Shown: one piece after another, positions 8,138 to 16,497 of the stretch | How the letters are laid out: every line of letters starts with the position of its first letter | Numbering within the stretch: the first letter of the stretch is position 1 | Assembly (NCBI GenBank): GCA_033391075.1 | Contig: JAWPMV010000001.1 | Span: 7,006,001 to 7,070,000 of the forward strand | Direction: 5' to 3' | Length of the DNA: 64,000 nt | DNA from: Bacteroidia bacterium | Lineage (GTDB): Bacteria; Bacteroidota; Bacteroidia; J057 | Translations under genes and position numbers: made by a program | The notes under the pieces: model-generated | What the model was told of the DNA's origin: nothing | What the model saw: only the letters and a program-made list of their open reading frames with translations | Database searches by the model: none

Positions 8138-9325
8138 ATGCAAAGAAAATTTCTCAATAAAGTATTTGTTATTGAAGACGATATGATCTTTGGTAAAATC
8201 TTGCAGAGGGCTCTAATGCAAGAAGATAATTACGATGTTCATGTCTTTCAAAATGGACAAGACTTCTTTGATAATATCCATCTCAACCCGGATATCGTGA
8301 GTATAGATTATAATCTTCCCGATATGAATGGTCTGGATATTCTCAAACAGGTTAAAAGATACAATGAAGATATAGCAACCGTAATCCTTTCCGGACAGGA
8401 TAAAGTTGAAGTTGTGGTTGAAGCCTATACAAATGGTGCAAATAACTACATCATTAAAAATGAAAATGCAGTCGTGGAACTCACCAATGTGGTCAAGAAT
8501 CTCGGGAAGAATGTGAGTTTGAGGAAAGAGGTAGAGGTGCTTCGCGAGGAGATCATTGACAGAAATAAATACAACAAGATCGTAGGAGAAAGTCAGGGAG
8601 TATTGAAGGTCTTGAAGATGATACAGAAGGTGGAGAAGAGCAATATCCTTGTATTGATTACAGGGGAAAGTGGAACCGGAAAAGAGGTTATTGCCAATAC
8701 GATTCATTATAGTTCTCCCATGGCTCGCAAGCCGTTTGTTCCTGTCAATGTAGCAGCTATTCCCGCCGATCTAATTGAGAGTGAATTATTTGGGCATGAA
8801 AAAGGAGCTTTTACCGGAGCCACCGGTCGTAGAATTGGGAAGTTTGAGGAGGCAAATGGAGGAACAATCTTTTTGGATGAAATTGGGGAAATGGAGTTAG
8901 GGCTTCAGACAAAATTGCTGCGGGTATTGCAGGAAGGAAAGATCACAAGATTGGGATCCAATAAGGAAATACCCCTTCAGGTAAGGGTCCTGGCTGCGAC
9001 GAATAAAAATCTGGGAAAAAGGGTGCGTGAAGGATATTTTAGAGAGGATCTTTATTATCGTCTGCAGGGATTCCTGATTCATCTCCCTCCTTTGAGAGAA
9101 AGAGGAAATGACATTGTGATTCTGGCCAAGCATTTTCTGGAAAACTTCTGTAAGCAGAATCGCATGCAGACAAAGGTGATCACCAAAGAGGCTTTGGAGT
9201 CTATGATGGCACACAGCTGGCCTGGGAATGTGAGAGAATTAAAGGCTTTGGTCGAAAGGGCAGTCCTGATCTCTGACAACAATCAAATTGATGTAGATGA
9301 TCTGATTTATTCAGACACGATATAA
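8138..9325 (+). CDS. NtrC-type sigma-54 response regulator lacking the C-terminal DNA-binding domain
   Basis: 395 residues from the ATG at 8138, chosen because the receiver begins at once (MQRKFLNKVFVIEDDM) and an aaggaa sequence lies seven bases upstream; an earlier in-frame ATG at 8075 would add 21 atypical residues. Receiver 8-120 with D57 as phospho-acceptor (SIDYNLPDMNG); AAA+ domain about 147-370 with Walker A GESGTGKE (176-183), sigma-54 contact loop GAFTGA (223-228) and Walker B TIFLDEIGE. The protein ends right after WPGNVRELKALVERAV and a short tail; the Fis-type helix-turn-helix expected at about 400-460 is absent. The stop is followed by a strong terminator and no frame resumes the HTH. 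Such HTH-less activators (for example FlgR of epsilonproteobacteria) can activate sigma-54 holoenzyme from solution. Hpt divergent. Confidence 0.93.
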   Translation: MQRKFLNKVFVIEDDMIFGKILQRALMQEDNYDVHVFQNGQDFFDNIHLNPDIVSIDYNLPDMNGLDILKQVKRYNEDIATVILSGQDKVEVVVEAYTNGANNYIIKNENAVVELTNVVKNLGKNVSLRKEVEVLREEIIDRNKYNKIVGESQGVLKVLKMIQKVEKSNILVLITGESGTGKEVIANTIHYSSPMARKPFVPVNVAAIPADLIESELFGHEKGAFTGATGRRIGKFEEANGGTIFLDEIGEMELGLQTKLLRVLQEGKITRLGSNKEIPLQVRVLAATNKNLGKRVREGYFREDLYYRLQGFLIHLPPLRERGNDIVILAKHFLENFCKQNRMQTKVITKEALESMMAHSWPGNVRELKALVERAVLISDNNQIDVDDLIYSDTI

Positions 9326-9350
9326 TAATGACTCGGAAAATAGTAGATGA

Positions 9351-9374
9351 AGGGACCTTTAGGTCCCTTTTTTT
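9351..9374 (+). terminator. Rho-independent terminator of the sigma-54 regulator
   Basis: Perfect stem AGGGACC-TTTA-GGTCCCT (9351-9368) followed by a T-run to 9374, 25 bp after the stop codon. The remaining sequence to 9576 (about 200 bp) shows no gene; short open frames there read into the antisense of the helicase gene. Confidence 0.9.
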
Positions 9375-9576
9375 GTGGAAAGAGTAATTAAGAACAAGGA
9401 TTAACAAAGACCTTCGGTCTCATTACAAGGGGACGGAAACAGCCCTTCCCTTCACCATTTCTTGCTCTTACTTTCTGATAAAAAGGTATATGCCTTCGAG
9501 GGTGTTTGCATGTTTAGAGTTGAAGTCTCAGATGATCCCCTCAGAAGTACAAGAACACGAGAACACTCTTTTCTTT

Positions 9577-11502
9577 CTACTCCATCCATTCCCAGGCACT
9601 GTGGTAGGCATTTATTTCCTCAACATAATCGAGAAAGGCCTGGTAAAAGCCATGCTTACCCAGAGTGGCACTATCACCTATCACCACCAATCTTTTTCTG
9701 GCTCGTGTAAGAGCCACATTCATCCTACGAATATCCTTGAGAAAGCCAATCTCTCCTTTAGCATTTGATCTAACGAGGCTGATATAGATAATATCTCTTT
9801 CCTGTCCCTGGAAACCATCGACGGTATTTACATTGATGTATTGCTGAAAAGAGCTCAGCATCGGGCTGCTTTGCAGTTGATTTTTTAGCGTTTGGACCTG
9901 GGCTTTGTAGGGGGAAATGATGCCTATAGAGAAAGCTTTTTCAAAAGTCTCCGGTACTTCTTCATGGAGTTGGTTGAAAGTAAGAGCCAAATGCTTGAGG
10001 AGCAATTGGGCTTCTTCCGGATTAAAGGTGCTTCGGCTATTACTATTGACTTTCTCATCAAAGCCACAGCCAGCTGTATCGATGAAACTAAGCGCAGGGA
10101 AGCTAGATCCCAGGAGTCGATATTTTACACTTGGATCTGCTTTCAGTTCTCCATGATAAAACTGGCGTGCAGAAAATTCCATGATCTGCTCATTCATACG
10201 GTACTGTTGATCGAGCATGACATCGACTTCCTTACTTTCAATCACATGCTGAAAGAGGCTGATCCCCAATCCCTGTTTTTCTGCTTCGAAACTCTTGACA
10301 GTAGGAGGGAGCTGTTGATGATCTCCAGCCATGATGACACGACCCACTTTCTGAATAGGAATCCAGGTAGCAGGAGCCAAAGCCTGTCCCGCTTCATCTA
10401 TCAAGACTGTATGGAATTTTTTCTTTTGTAGCTGGTTGCTAGCTGCTCCACTGAGGGTAGCCGTGATTACAGGTGTTCGATTGATTACCTGATGAAGGAT
10501 ATAGCCTTCCAGTTTTTTTGCATGTTGTTTGAGTTCCCGGGCTTCCTGCCGGAGTTCCTGCCTTCTCCTTCTTTGTTCCGAACCGAAATTCCGTTTGAAC
10601 TTCAAGGCCGTTTTTCTGACTGCTTCAGCCTCTTTTCGCATTTTGCGAAGCGCAGGATAATCCGGATGCTCACTGATGGCCCCATCGAGGGTATGTTTTT
10701 GAAGGGCTTCATCTACCCGGGCCGGATTTCCCAGACGTACTACATCCATTCCCATCTCAATACACTTCAAAGTCAGGAGATCAACGGCCGTATTGCTGGG
10801 GGCACAAACGAGAACCTGATGTTCATGCCTCAGAATTTCTTCAAGAGCATAGATCAAAGTCGTGGTTTTTCCAGTTCCGGGAGGGCCATGGATAATCGCG
10901 ACATCCTTGGCTTCCAATACCTTTTGAACCGCTCGGTTTTGAGAGGCGTTGAGTTGGGGATGCTTAAAGGTAATTTCCCATTTATGAAATTCGGCTTTTC
11001 GACTTCCTAATAAAGTCTCGCGGAGCTCTCGGAGTCTTTGGTTGTCCCCGGGTTTTTGGAGATTGTCTAAAGCCGCTCGCATTTGCTGATAGGTTTTGTC
11101 ATCAAATTCGAGGTCCATCCCCAATTTTGCTGCATGCAGCCAGTCCGGAATACTCTCACTGCTGAGGGCAATCTTTAATCGCTTTTTCCCCAATAAAGAA
11201 ATAACTCCGGTAAGTCTGCCTACTTCCTCATCAGCTACGGTCCCAAAAACGGATACAACACTCCCTGATTGAAAATGTCCTCTGGGTTTGGCCTTATCTT
11301 CGGGAAGGTCAATCTCGAGGCTATATCGTTCTCCCAAACCCAGCATGATATGCTTGAGATGTAGCGGATACCAGCTTATTCCTTTCTGGATACGTTCTTT
11401 GAGAGATCGATCAAGAACCAAAGACTTATACAGCTTCAGGTCTTCTTCCTTTTCTATTTGGAGAAGTTTTAATTGATGGGCAATACTTTCTTTGCTATCC
11501 AT
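9577..11502 (-). CDS. UPF1/IGHMBP2-like superfamily 1B DNA/RNA helicase
   Basis: 641 residues from ATG at 11502. Motifs in order: N-terminal OB-like barrel region with SGSVVSVFGTV (about 75-115), Walker A HGPPGTGKTTT (about 207-217), motif Ia CAPSNTAVD, a charged helical insertion typical of UPF1-like 1B subdomain (EAEAVRKTALKFKRNF to about 330), motif II IDEAGQA, motif III AGDHQQLPPT, motif IV QQYRMNEQIM, motif V VDGFQGQERD and motif VI NVALTRARKRL. This matches the bacterial IGHMBP2/SMUBP2-like AAA family; substrate in bacteria is not established. The ATG overlaps the dnaJ stop by one base (TGATG), so it is translationally coupled to dnaJ and expressed from the grpE promoter, suggesting a stress-associated role (inference). 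Confidence 0.9.
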   Translation of the reverse strand: MDSKESIAHQLKLLQIEKEEDLKLYKSLVLDRSLKERIQKGISWYPLHLKHIMLGLGERYSLEIDLPEDKAKPRGHFQSGSVVSVFGTVADEEVGRLTGVISLLGKKRLKIALSSESIPDWLHAAKLGMDLEFDDKTYQQMRAALDNLQKPGDNQRLRELRETLLGSRKAEFHKWEITFKHPQLNASQNRAVQKVLEAKDVAIIHGPPGTGKTTTLIYALEEILRHEHQVLVCAPSNTAVDLLTLKCIEMGMDVVRLGNPARVDEALQKHTLDGAISEHPDYPALRKMRKEAEAVRKTALKFKRNFGSEQRRRRQELRQEARELKQHAKKLEGYILHQVINRTPVITATLSGAASNQLQKKKFHTVLIDEAGQALAPATWIPIQKVGRVIMAGDHQQLPPTVKSFEAEKQGLGISLFQHVIESKEVDVMLDQQYRMNEQIMEFSARQFYHGELKADPSVKYRLLGSSFPALSFIDTAGCGFDEKVNSNSRSTFNPEEAQLLLKHLALTFNQLHEEVPETFEKAFSIGIISPYKAQVQTLKNQLQSSPMLSSFQQYINVNTVDGFQGQERDIIYISLVRSNAKGEIGFLKDIRRMNVALTRARKRLVVIGDSATLGKHGFYQAFLDYVEEINAYHSAWEWME

Positions 11503-12635
11503 CAATTGCTAAAGAATTCACGGATTTTGGCAAACAGCCCTTTTTGTTCGGAAGTAGGTTTCGGCACAAAATTGTCCGAGTTTGCGAGCTTTTGGATAAT
11601 CTTTTTCTCTTCGGAGCTCAGATTTTGCGGAGTCCAAACATTGATATGTACCAGCAAATTACCTACCCCATAGTTGTTGATATTGGGTAAACCTTTGCCT
11701 CTTAAACTTACCACCTTGCCTGCATGTGTACCGGGATGGATTTTGATGCGAACTTTTCCATCAAGGGTGGGTACTTCAACTTGTGTACCCAGTGTTGCTT
11801 CAGGAAAGCTAATAAACAGCTCATGCAGAAGGTTATCTCCATCTCTTTCAAAGTGATCATGGGCTTTTTCCATAATCTGTACAATGAGATCTCCGGGACT
11901 TCCTCCTTTCAAACCTGCGTTTCCTTTTCCTCTGACACTAAGGCTCATACCTTCCTGCACACCCGCGGGGATTTTTACACTCACTACGGACTCTTCCTGA
12001 ATACGGGCTTTCCCCTCACAGGTACTACATGCCTTGGAAACGATTTTCCCATCTCCCTGGCAAGTAGGGCAGGTTGAAACCACGATCTGCTGGAAGAAGC
12101 CTCCTCCCGCTTGCTGGCGTATTTCTCCTGCACCCTGACAAGTGGGACAGGTATTAAATGCGCTACCCTGATCTGCTCCGGTACCGGAACAGCTATTACA
12201 GGCATTGTAGCGATTGAGTTTTATTGTTTTTTCTACTCCCTTGGCAATCTGTTCCAGGGTGAGGGTGAGTTTTATGCGAATGTCAGAGCCTCTCTGTCCT
12301 CTTCTCCTTCTCGATCTTCCTCCGCCACCAAAGAAATCACCGAAGGGGCTATTGCCGAAAATATCACTGAAGATATCTTCAAATCCCTGTCCGCTGAATC
12401 CTCCTCCGGCACCACTTACTCCCGCATGACCAAATCGGTCATATTGCGAACGCTTTTGGTCGTCGCTCAATACCTCATATGCCTCCGCAGCTTCCTTGAA
12501 CTTCTCAGCGGCACTTTCTTCGGGGTTGATATCCGGGTGGTATTTCTGGGCCAGTTTGCGATAAGCTTTTTTCATCTCATCTTTGCTCGCCCCTTTGTTT
12601 ACACCCAGGACCTCATAATAATCTCTTTTAGCCAT
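11502..12635 (-). CDS. dnaJ: Chaperone DnaJ (Hsp40)
   Basis: 377 residues. J domain 1-70 with the HPD motif (KYHPDIN) that stimulates DnaK ATPase; Gly/Phe-rich linker including [16 protein letters not shown] and an Arg/Gly stretch; four zinc-finger repeats [32 protein letters not shown] (eight Cys, two zinc ions); C-terminal substrate domains to [13 protein letters not shown]. Length and order are normal for a class I DnaJ. It follows grpE by 5 bp and overlaps the helicase by one base, forming grpE-dnaJ-helicase. dnaK is not in the window. Confidence 0.98.
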   Translation of the reverse strand: MAKRDYYEVLGVNKGASKDEMKKAYRKLAQKYHPDINPEESAAEKFKEAAEAYEVLSDDQKRSQYDRFGHAGVSGAGGGFSGQGFEDIFSDIFGNSPFGDFFGGGGRSRRRRGQRGSDIRIKLTLTLEQIAKGVEKTIKLNRYNACNSCSGTGADQGSAFNTCPTCQGAGEIRQQAGGGFFQQIVVSTCPTCQGDGKIVSKACSTCEGKARIQEESVVSVKIPAGVQEGMSLSVRGKGNAGLKGGSPGDLIVQIMEKAHDHFERDGDNLLHELFISFPEATLGTQVEVPTLDGKVRIKIHPGTHAGKVVSLRGKGLPNINNYGVGNLLVHINVWTPQNLSSEEKKIIQKLANSDNFVPKPTSEQKGLFAKIREFFSN

Positions 12636-12640
12636 GAGGA

Positions 12641-13291
12641 TTATTCGCCAACTATTACTTTAGAAAATCTAATGATGCGGTCTTTAAACTTATATCCTTT
12701 TTCAACCTCGTCAACCACTGCTCCTTTTTTCTCTTCTTCTTCTACGGGAATGCTAGTGATTGCCTCGTGTATTTCCGAATCAAAGTCTTTACCTATACTA
12801 TCGATAGGCTCAACTCCTATTTTTGAAAACTGTTTTCTGAAATTGGAAGAAACCAGTTCGATTCCTTCTTTTATAGCTGTCAGATTGTCAGTTCCTTCTA
12901 TTGCTTTCAGGGTCCTGTCAAAATTGTCGAGGATGGGAAGCAATTGAAGAATCAAATCCTGATTGGCGAAACGGATGCCATCTGCAAGCTCTTTGGTTTT
13001 TCTCTTACGAAAATTGTCAAAGTCTGCCTGCAAGCGCAATACACGTTCGCTTAGCTGTTTTTTCTCTTCTTCTGACTCCCGTAATTTTAGTTTAAGCTGC
13101 GCTATCACTTCAATCGCCTCATCAACACTGGCTATATCTTCTACTTCTTCAGCCTTATTATCCGCCTTCTCTTTTCTCCCTTCAGCTTTTTGCTCCTGAC
13201 TTTCTTCCTGGAGCTTAGCTGACTGTTCGATTTCCTCTTCTTTTTTGGATTTTTTAGCCGACTTTTTACTCGCTTTGGTCTTATTTTTCAT
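12641..13291 (-). CDS. grpE: GrpE nucleotide exchange factor
   Basis: 216 residues. A highly charged Lys/Glu tail (1-55) and long coiled coil ([22 protein letters not shown]) precede the typical head: [29 protein letters not shown], then a beta-wing with [19 protein letters not shown] and the C-terminal [18 protein letters not shown] signature. GrpE dimers open the DnaK nucleotide pocket. First gene of the operon; a palindrome and paired TGTCA words lie 55-100 bp upstream (see separate entry), and a purine-rich aaaaaggaaaa sequence is just 5' of the ATG. Confidence 0.97.
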   Translation of the reverse strand: MKNKTKASKKSAKKSKKEEEIEQSAKLQEESQEQKAEGRKEKADNKAEEVEDIASVDEAIEVIAQLKLKLRESEEEKKQLSERVLRLQADFDNFRKRKTKELADGIRFANQDLILQLLPILDNFDRTLKAIEGTDNLTAIKEGIELVSSNFRKQFSKIGVEPIDSIGKDFDSEIHEAITSIPVEEEEKKGAVVDEVEKGYKFKDRIIRFSKVIVGE

Positions 13292-13348
13292 AATGCCTTA
13301 GGCTTTTTCCTTTTTAAAGCTTTTCGCTTGCTAATTTAACACAATTTA

Positions 13349-13389
13349 TGCCAATGACATATTGGCAAATATTTCTGTCAGTCTTGTCA
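13349..13389 (-). promoter_or_regulatory. Palindrome and TGTCA repeats upstream of grpE, possible heat-shock operator
   Basis: A perfect 7-bp inverted repeat TGCCAAT-GACAT-ATTGGCA occupies 13349-13367, and on the plus strand two TGTCA words four bases apart follow (ctgtcagtcttgtca, 13375-13389), reading TGACA twice on the coding strand. The cluster lies 58-98 bp upstream of the grpE ATG, where an operator or promoter would be expected. I do not recognise a CIRCE element or a clear -33/-7 Bacteroidota promoter, so the regulator is unknown. Confidence 0.4.
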
Positions 13390-13419
13390 TGCCTTAGATT
13401 TTGCCAATTTTTTAATGCA

Positions 13420-13453
13420 GAAAAGATCAAGTAGAAGTATACTTGATCTTTTT
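13420..13453 (-). terminator. Hairpin terminator after the thioredoxin-fold gene
   Basis: Arms AGATCAAGTA (13424-13433) and TACTTGATCT (13440-13449) with a six-base loop; A-run on the left and T-run on the right make it bidirectional in form. On the minus strand it follows the stop at 13476 by about 25 bp and insulates that gene from the grpE promoter. Confidence 0.85.
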
Positions 13454-13475
13454 CTGTGATTTTATGTAAAAGCGC

Positions 13476-14033
13476 TTAGCTGCTTTTATAATTCTTTTGA
13501 AATTGTTGCCAGGTCTGATTGAGATATGCATCTTCTCCCAGGAAATTGAGAATCATAAGCATCTCATCTGGTTTATGATAACCCGGGACATTGGTAATCA
13601 GTTTCGAATTGGAATCCAGAAATGAGGTAGTCGGATAAGAAGGTCTTCCCTGCATAAGAGTTACCGCCCACTCATGAATACCGTTTCTGCCTATCTCCGG
13701 GCGATGCTTATAGGTTTGCCCATTGATGGTGAACGTGGTGGTGGTTTTCTCTGCATCAAACTTTACCGCATGAAAATTGGCATTGATGTATTTGATCACT
13801 TCCCCTTTAGAATAGGTTTCGCGATCCATTACTTTACACCATCTGCACCATACAGTTGTAAAATCTACCAGGATTTTCTTTCCATCCTTTTTTGCCAGTT
13901 GAACTGCCTCCTCCATACTCAACCAGGTGATACTTTCCGGCTCATTCTCTTCTACCGGCTGAGCATTGAAACCGGAAAATAACATCCAGGATGCTATCGC
14001 GATTCCAGCAAGTATTATAGATAATTTTTTCAT
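13476..14033 (-). CDS. Exported thioredoxin-fold protein (DsbD-gamma/DUF255-like)
   Basis: 185 residues with a signal peptide (LSIILAGIAIASWMLFSGFNAQP, cleavage near residue 25). The core KKILVDFTTVWCRWCKVMDRETY (about 54-75) is a thioredoxin active site with C-x-x-C as WCRWC; the Lys-Val-Met-Asp-Arg continuation is typical of the thioredoxin_7/DUF255-like group. A downstream segment GRPSYPTTSFLDSNSKLI holds the cis-Pro region. Likely a periplasmic thiol reductase; substrate unknown. Monocistronic by spacing, with terminator to the left and murA upstream on the same strand 166 bp away. Confidence 0.82.
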   Translation of the reverse strand: MKKLSIILAGIAIASWMLFSGFNAQPVEENEPESITWLSMEEAVQLAKKDGKKILVDFTTVWCRWCKVMDRETYSKGEVIKYINANFHAVKFDAEKTTTTFTINGQTYKHRPEIGRNGIHEWAVTLMQGRPSYPTTSFLDSNSKLITNVPGYHKPDEMLMILNFLGEDAYLNQTWQQFQKNYKSS

Positions 14034-14199
14034 GAGAGTATTTTTATTCAGCTACCAGAATTTAGCTTAATAGTAAGACAGGGGAAAGACATTTTTCCCG
14101 CATGTTAAACACAAAATTCGAAATAGCTTTGTATGTAATCCCTTGCTAAACAAAGATACGAGATTTTTGGAAATGGGATTTGTCGGCCAGTTAGCAAGC

Positions 14200-15510
14200 T
14201 TATGCTTTGCGCTTAATGTGTGCCCCAAGTGCCTGAAGTCTTCCTTCAATGTTCTGGTATCCTCGATCGATCTGCTCAATATTGTAGATGTTTGAGGTTC
14301 CCTGCGCAGACATGGCTGCAATAAGCAGAGAAACTCCTGCACGGATATCCGGACTAGACATCGATATTGCACGTAGTCTTTGCTTTCTTTCCAAACCAAT
14401 CACGGTAGCTCTATGGGGATCACAAAGGATGATCTTGGCTCCCATGTCGATGAGCTTATCAACAAAGAAAAGGCGACTTTCAAACATCTTCTGATGAATC
14501 AATACTGATCCGCGACATTGAGTAGCAAGTACCAGGACGATACTCAATAAGTCTGGAGTAAATCCAGGCCAGGGGTGGTCTGAGATCGTCATGATGCTTC
14601 CATCAATGAAAGTCTCGATCTCACAAACCTCTTGTTCTTCGACCACGATATCATCTCCCTCAATCTTCAATTTGACGCCCATGCGTTTAAACATCTCCGG
14701 AATGATACCCAGAGAATCTACGCTGGCATTTTTGATACGGATACCACTTTGGGTCATGGCTGCCATTCCAATAAAACTTCCTACCTCAATCATATCGGAA
14801 AGCATCCGATGCTCGGTGCCACCCAGTTTTTCTACTCCTTCTATGGTCAGAAGATTGCTTCCTACGCCACTGATTTTTGCTCCCATGCGATTGAGCATCT
14901 TGGCGAGTTGTTGTAAATAAGGCTCGCAGGCGGCATGGTAAATGGTGGTTTTTCCCTCAGCCAGAGACGCTGCCATGAGGAGGTTTGCCGTACCGGTAAC
15001 TGAAGCTTCATCCAGCAACATATAAGTGCCTCTTAGTCGATCTTCTCGACTAACACGAAAGACTCCACTTTCTTCTTTGTATTCAAATTGGGCTCCCAAT
15101 TGCTGGAATCCCCAAAAATGGGTGTCCAGTCTTCTTCGACCAATTTTATCTCCACCAGGACGGGAAATAAAGGCTTTGCCAAAACGGGCAAGCATTGGAC
15201 CTACCAACATGATAGAACCTCTAAGGCGGCTGGCACTTTGGTGAAATTCTTTGCTTTCTAAATAATCGAGGTCAACATCATCCGCCTGAAAGGTATAGCT
15301 ATCAGGACCGTTTTTTGTAACCTTTACTCCAATATCTCTGAGGATTTGAATGAGTCTGTTGACATCTACAATATCCGGTATATTGTCAATTTTTACTGGC
15401 TCGGCAGTAAGAAGGGTAGCACAAAGGATTTGCAGGGCTTCATTTTTAGCGCCCTGAGGGATGATGCTTCCAGAGAGCTTATGCCCACCTTCCACTTCGA
15501 AATAAGCCAT
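14200..15510 (-). CDS. murA: UDP-N-acetylglucosamine 1-carboxyvinyltransferase (MurA), Asp at the fosfomycin Cys
   Basis: 436 residues; transfers enolpyruvate from PEP to UDP-GlcNAc, the first committed step of peptidoglycan synthesis. N-terminal GSIIPQGAKNEALQ (Lys-Asn pair that binds PEP/substrate) is typical. The active-site loop reads SRPGGDKIGRRRLDTH, with D121 at the position of E. coli Cys115, which is the residue alkylated by fosfomycin. Asp at this position keeps activity and gives intrinsic resistance in other MurA enzymes (Mycobacterium, Chlamydia). I believe the PGGD form is common in Bacteroidota MurA but cannot verify that here. Downstream of the DUF4290 gene by 62 bp on the same strand, probably one operon. 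Confidence 0.97.
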   Translation of the reverse strand: MAYFEVEGGHKLSGSIIPQGAKNEALQILCATLLTAEPVKIDNIPDIVDVNRLIQILRDIGVKVTKNGPDSYTFQADDVDLDYLESKEFHQSASRLRGSIMLVGPMLARFGKAFISRPGGDKIGRRRLDTHFWGFQQLGAQFEYKEESGVFRVSREDRLRGTYMLLDEASVTGTANLLMAASLAEGKTTIYHAACEPYLQQLAKMLNRMGAKISGVGSNLLTIEGVEKLGGTEHRMLSDMIEVGSFIGMAAMTQSGIRIKNASVDSLGIIPEMFKRMGVKLKIEGDDIVVEEQEVCEIETFIDGSIMTISDHPWPGFTPDLLSIVLVLATQCRGSVLIHQKMFESRLFFVDKLIDMGAKIILCDPHRATVIGLERKQRLRAISMSSPDIRAGVSLLIAAMSAQGTSNIYNIEQIDRGYQNIEGRLQALGAHIKRKA

Positions 15511-15572
15511 GTTTATCTAGCTTTCTGAGATGAATTATGAATGTTTACCTGAGAATAACGTAGGCAAAGAGA

Positions 15573-16214
15573 TTAATAGTTTCTTCTATGTCTCTTATTC
15601 TTGCGATTTCTTTTGTTGTTATTGCGGTTATTCTTCTGGTTTTTCTGTTGGTGATGATGATGAGAAGGAGGTGCTTTGTATATAATGAGCTCTTCTCCTC
15701 TTACTTCCAGTTTGCCATCAGATAGGTCTCTGATGTGCTCTGCCAGTACAGATTCTGGAGTACTTTCGCGATCCATATTCCGCAGGAACATTTTCATGGT
15801 ATTCGCGATGATGTTTATATATTCTTTCTTGATAGGGCCATCTTCCATTTTGGTGGCCTCATCAATCATGAGTTGTACATTCCAACCATATCTACGATAT
15901 CTGGGTTTGCCTTTAGGATATCCCAAACGCTGCATCCTTTTTTCTTCAGGATCAGGTTTCTCTGGCATATTAAAAGAGGTCTCAACATCCAGATCGTATT
16001 CTGCGATCATATATATATGGTCCCAAAGCTTTTGCTTGTAATCAGGTATTTCTCGCAGACTCGGATTGAGGTTGCTCATAATACGCACGATCTCATGGGC
16101 AGTTTCTGTCCTGAGTTCTCTATCCTCAATGGTTTTCATGTACTCAACCAGAGACTGAATATTTCTTCCATATTCACGCAAGCGCAAAGGTGCTTCGGAA
16201 ATCGAATACTTCAT
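15573..16214 (-). CDS. DUF4290 family protein with basic C-terminal tail
   Basis: 213 residues from the ATG at 16214 (MKYSISEAPLRLREYGRNIQ); an upstream ATG at 16253 would add 13 non-conserved residues. The helical body (REYGRNIQSLVEYMKTIEDRELR, NPSLREIPDYKQKLWDHIYMI, RYRRYGWNVQLMIDEATKMEDG) matches DUF4290, a Bacteroidota-restricted family commonly found immediately upstream of murA. From about residue 180 the protein becomes a His/Gln/Asn then Arg/Lys low-complexity tail (PSHHHHQQKNQKNNR onward), which suggests nucleic-acid or membrane-surface contact. Function not established. Same strand as murA, 62 bp upstream of its start. Confidence 0.85.
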   Translation of the reverse strand: MKYSISEAPLRLREYGRNIQSLVEYMKTIEDRELRTETAHEIVRIMSNLNPSLREIPDYKQKLWDHIYMIAEYDLDVETSFNMPEKPDPEEKRMQRLGYPKGKPRYRRYGWNVQLMIDEATKMEDGPIKKEYINIIANTMKMFLRNMDRESTPESVLAEHIRDLSDGKLEVRGEELIIYKAPPSHHHHQQKNQKNNRNNNKRNRKNKRHRRNY

Positions 16215-16497
16215 GTTAATTGTTAAGTGTAAACGGAGAAGTGCAAACTGCAAAAAAACGCTGTGGGGTAGGTATTTTCCTCTTCCTTGTCTTTCTCCGG
16301 TCGCAAATTGCTAAAAAAAGGGCACACTTCAAAAAGCCATTGCCCCGATTCTCATTACTCTCATACGACAAGGAGCAATTTTAGATTCAATTTAATAGAA
16401 AGTAACACAGCTGTATATGATTAAATTTCATAAATTATCCGAAGGCCCAAAATAAGGCTGAATATTTGCTCAGCCAGTGTAAAATCCGGATTTGCTT

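Noticed and set aside
8213-8707. 164-codon minus-strand frame
   Set aside because: Antisense to the sigma-54 regulator, which has clear domain motifs.
9462-9768. Two overlapping plus-strand frames before the helicase stop
   Set aside because: They run into the antisense of the helicase and lack any recognisable family.
12111-12947. 278-codon plus-strand frame
   Set aside because: Antisense to dnaJ and grpE; low-complexity Ser/Phe-rich shadow.
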